From: an uncultured Acidobacteriia bacterium
Lineage (GTDB): Bacteria > Acidobacteriota > Terriglobia > Bryobacterales > Bryobacteraceae
Assembly (NCBI GenBank): GCA_903892565.1
Contig: CAITIX010000450.1
Span: 1-53,371 of the forward strand
DNA: 53,371 nucleotides
Direction of reading: 5' to 3'
Shown here piece after piece: positions 51,913 to 53,371 of the stretch. Both the position numbers and the translations under genes were made by a program. Numbering within the stretch: the first letter of the stretch is position 1; every line of letters begins with the position of its first letter. The notes beneath the pieces are model-generated. The model was given only the letters and a program-made list of their open reading frames with translations, ran no database searches and was not told where the DNA came from.

Positions 51913-52836
51913 TTGGCTGACATAAAACTCTTCCGAATAGACAGCGGCTCAGTTGCCGAGCTACCTGCCGAATCCGTCGCAGTGGAGAAATCCCTCCAAT
52001 CAATGCTTGAAAAGCATCTTGAGGCCTTCCTCGACGTTCGATTCCTCGCCACGGAATACGTGACGGGGAAGACACACGGAGGTCGCATAGACACGCTTGG
52101 ACTCGACGACAACAATTGTCCCGTCATCATCGAATACAAGCGAACTCTGAACGAGAATGTGATCAATCAGGGGCTGTACTATCTGGACTGGCTGATGGAC
52201 CACAAAAGTGAATTCACCCTACTTGCGATGAAGAAGCTGGGCTCGACCGTCGCCGATCGGATCGAATGGAGCAGCCCACGTCTCCTTTGCATCGCTGGAG
52301 ATTTCACCAAGTTCGATGAGCACGCTGTTCAGCAGATCAATCGCAACATCGAGCTCCTTCGCTACCGACGTTATGGGGACGGGCTCTTGCTCCTAGAACT
52401 AGTAAACGCCAGTTCTGCTGCTACGACCCAGTCGGAGCCAGGCGTCACGGTCTCCGACATTGGCAAGGCGAAGACCCAGTACAAAGGCTTCGGCGACCTA
52501 CTCCCGCTCTGCTCTACCGAGCTCCAAGATCTCTGGGAGTCTCTGCGATCCTACCTCCTCGCGCTAGGCGATGACGTTCAGGAAAAACACCTCAAATACT
52601 ACGTAGCTTTCCGCAGAATCAAGAACTTTGCCTGCGTCGAAGTGCATCCCCAGTCCGGCGACATGCTCATCTACACTAAAGTCGATCCGTCCATGGTCCG
52701 TTTGGAAGAAGGATTCACGAGAGACGTTAGCGAAACCGGACACTACGGCACTGGAGATCTGGAAATCCGCGTGCGCAATGCGCCTGAATTGGAACGTGCC
52801 AAGGACTTTCTGATCCAGGCCTACCGAGGCAATTAG
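51913..52836 (+). CDS. Nuclease-like protein with C-terminal DUF5655 domain
   Basis: The protein has 307 residues from a TTG start (ADIKLFRIDSGSV after the initiator); the open frame extends upstream through repeats, which is not credible. The N-terminal part has a PD-(D/E)xK-like arrangement: GGRIDTLGLDD with Asp, then VIIEYKRTLNENVINQ with Glu-x-Lys, then LYYLDWLMDHKSEF, as in DUF91/NucS-type endonucleases. The C-terminal 100 residues (HLKYYVAFRRIKNFACVEVH, MLIYTKVDPSMV) fit DUF5655. Such proteins are scattered singletons thought to act on DNA. It stands alone behind a repeat-rich spacer. Confidence 0.75.
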   Translation: MADIKLFRIDSGSVAELPAESVAVEKSLQSMLEKHLEAFLDVRFLATEYVTGKTHGGRIDTLGLDDNNCPVIIEYKRTLNENVINQGLYYLDWLMDHKSEFTLLAMKKLGSTVADRIEWSSPRLLCIAGDFTKFDEHAVQQINRNIELLRYRRYGDGLLLLELVNASSAATTQSEPGVTVSDIGKAKTQYKGFGDLLPLCSTELQDLWESLRSYLLALGDDVQEKHLKYYVAFRRIKNFACVEVHPQSGDMLIYTKVDPSMVRLEEGFTRDVSETGHYGTGDLEIRVRNAPELERAKDFLIQAYRGN

Positions 52837-53371
52837 CCGAGTAGGAGTTTGGCCGTTTCGCACCTAACGCGGACGCCGTGTTTAGGTTCATCGTTCGGAA
52901 GTGCGCCCGGGCGCATTCGGAGGGGACATTTAGTCAGCTGCGGAAAGTTGAGTTTGTGAATAGCAATGCCCGACTCTGGCCGAAGCCTCAAAACGCTGCT
53001 TCTGGTGCACCACGTAGCTCGCGTGGCGTGCCGGCCTGCCGGAAGACTTCACTTAACCCCCGAAGATATTATCTCCCCGCCCGTCAATAACTTCCAATTT
53101 CGAACTCTACTCAAACCATCACGCCTCTGCTACCCTCCCGGCGTAACAAGTTTTCTTGCTGGCCAGCAAGCGTTGCAAACTTTAATGATGCTGATCTCTC
53201 GGAGGCCCTTGAAGCCTTGCGTGCGGTGACTATACGGACATTGGCGACGAGAGACCTCGAAATCGATTTCGTAACGTTAATCGGAGTCTGGGTGACACCA
53301 GGCAGCTGTGGCGAAAGCTCTTAATGGAATCATTAGGCGCAATCGTCGCAGCCAAAAAGCGACGCAGCGCG
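52837..53371 (+). other. Tail of the window without a recognised gene
   Basis: Several short frames exist, among them one of 87 codons at 52966-53229, but none shows a recognisable domain or a good ribosome site. A frame with SEALEALRAVTIRTLATRD near 53200 could be a remnant. I can support no feature here. Confidence 0.4.

Overview
The window looks like a chromosomal segment of an acidobacterium, most like the Bryobacterales/Solibacter group. The evidence is a very large TonB-dependent receptor with an N-terminal carboxypeptidase-regulatory-like domain, several secreted amidohydrolase, SMP-30 and MBL proteins, GC-rich coding with GTG and TTG starts, and dispersed GTCATCC and GTGGGGC hairpin repeats of a kind I recall from such genomes. 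No rRNA, tRNA, CRISPR array, transposase or phage gene was seen. The assignment rests on recognition of families, not on a database search.

0.1-3.7 kb: a membrane-anchored TPR protein with a 408-bp internal super-repeat, then a methyltransferase. 3.7-13.8 kb: the most interesting region. A MerR-type regulator with a cobalamin-binding domain and all key residues of the light-sensing CarH family sits beside a 33-bp palindrome (8401-8433) that carries outward-facing TTGACA boxes. One arm (carH-like, DUF1475, CFA-type methyltransferase, SDR, two SRPBCC proteins, periplasmic peroxiredoxin, perhaps the methyltransferase) runs left. The other (desaturase, FAD oxidoreductase, DUF1365, CFA synthase, then a TRAP-type binding protein) runs right. 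Many genes are joined by ATGA overlaps. The whole resembles a light/oxidative-stress lipid-remodelling regulon related to the alphaproteobacterial furan-fatty-acid genes.

14-20 kb: an outer-membrane beta-barrel protein, a small membrane protein and a translationally coupled ABC exporter operon (ATPase, two ABC-2 permeases, lipoprotein). 20.1-24.1 kb: a damaged or badly sequenced stretch. It holds a signal-peptide protein whose 3' end collides with a TadG-like gene, two TadE-like genes and a PEP-CTERM protein. Three single-base homopolymer indels can each restore a gene here.

24.7-34.4 kb: a candidate specialised-lipid locus with cytochrome P450, membrane desaturase, a three-domain FAAL-ACP-thioester reductase, a secreted protein and an MMPL lipid exporter. 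34.4-51.4 kb: a catabolic island that suggests uptake and breakdown of an aromatic compound: amidohydrolase, SMP-30-like protein, ring-cleaving VOC dioxygenase, MetE-like protein, TonB receptor, a double alpha/beta hydrolase, an HpaB/HpaC two-component monooxygenase, an AraC regulator, a short MotA/TolQ/ExbB-like protein, a secreted protein and an MBL hydrolase. 51.4-53.4 kb: a repeat-rich spacer, a nuclease/DUF5655 protein that may be leaderless, and a tail without a recognisable gene.
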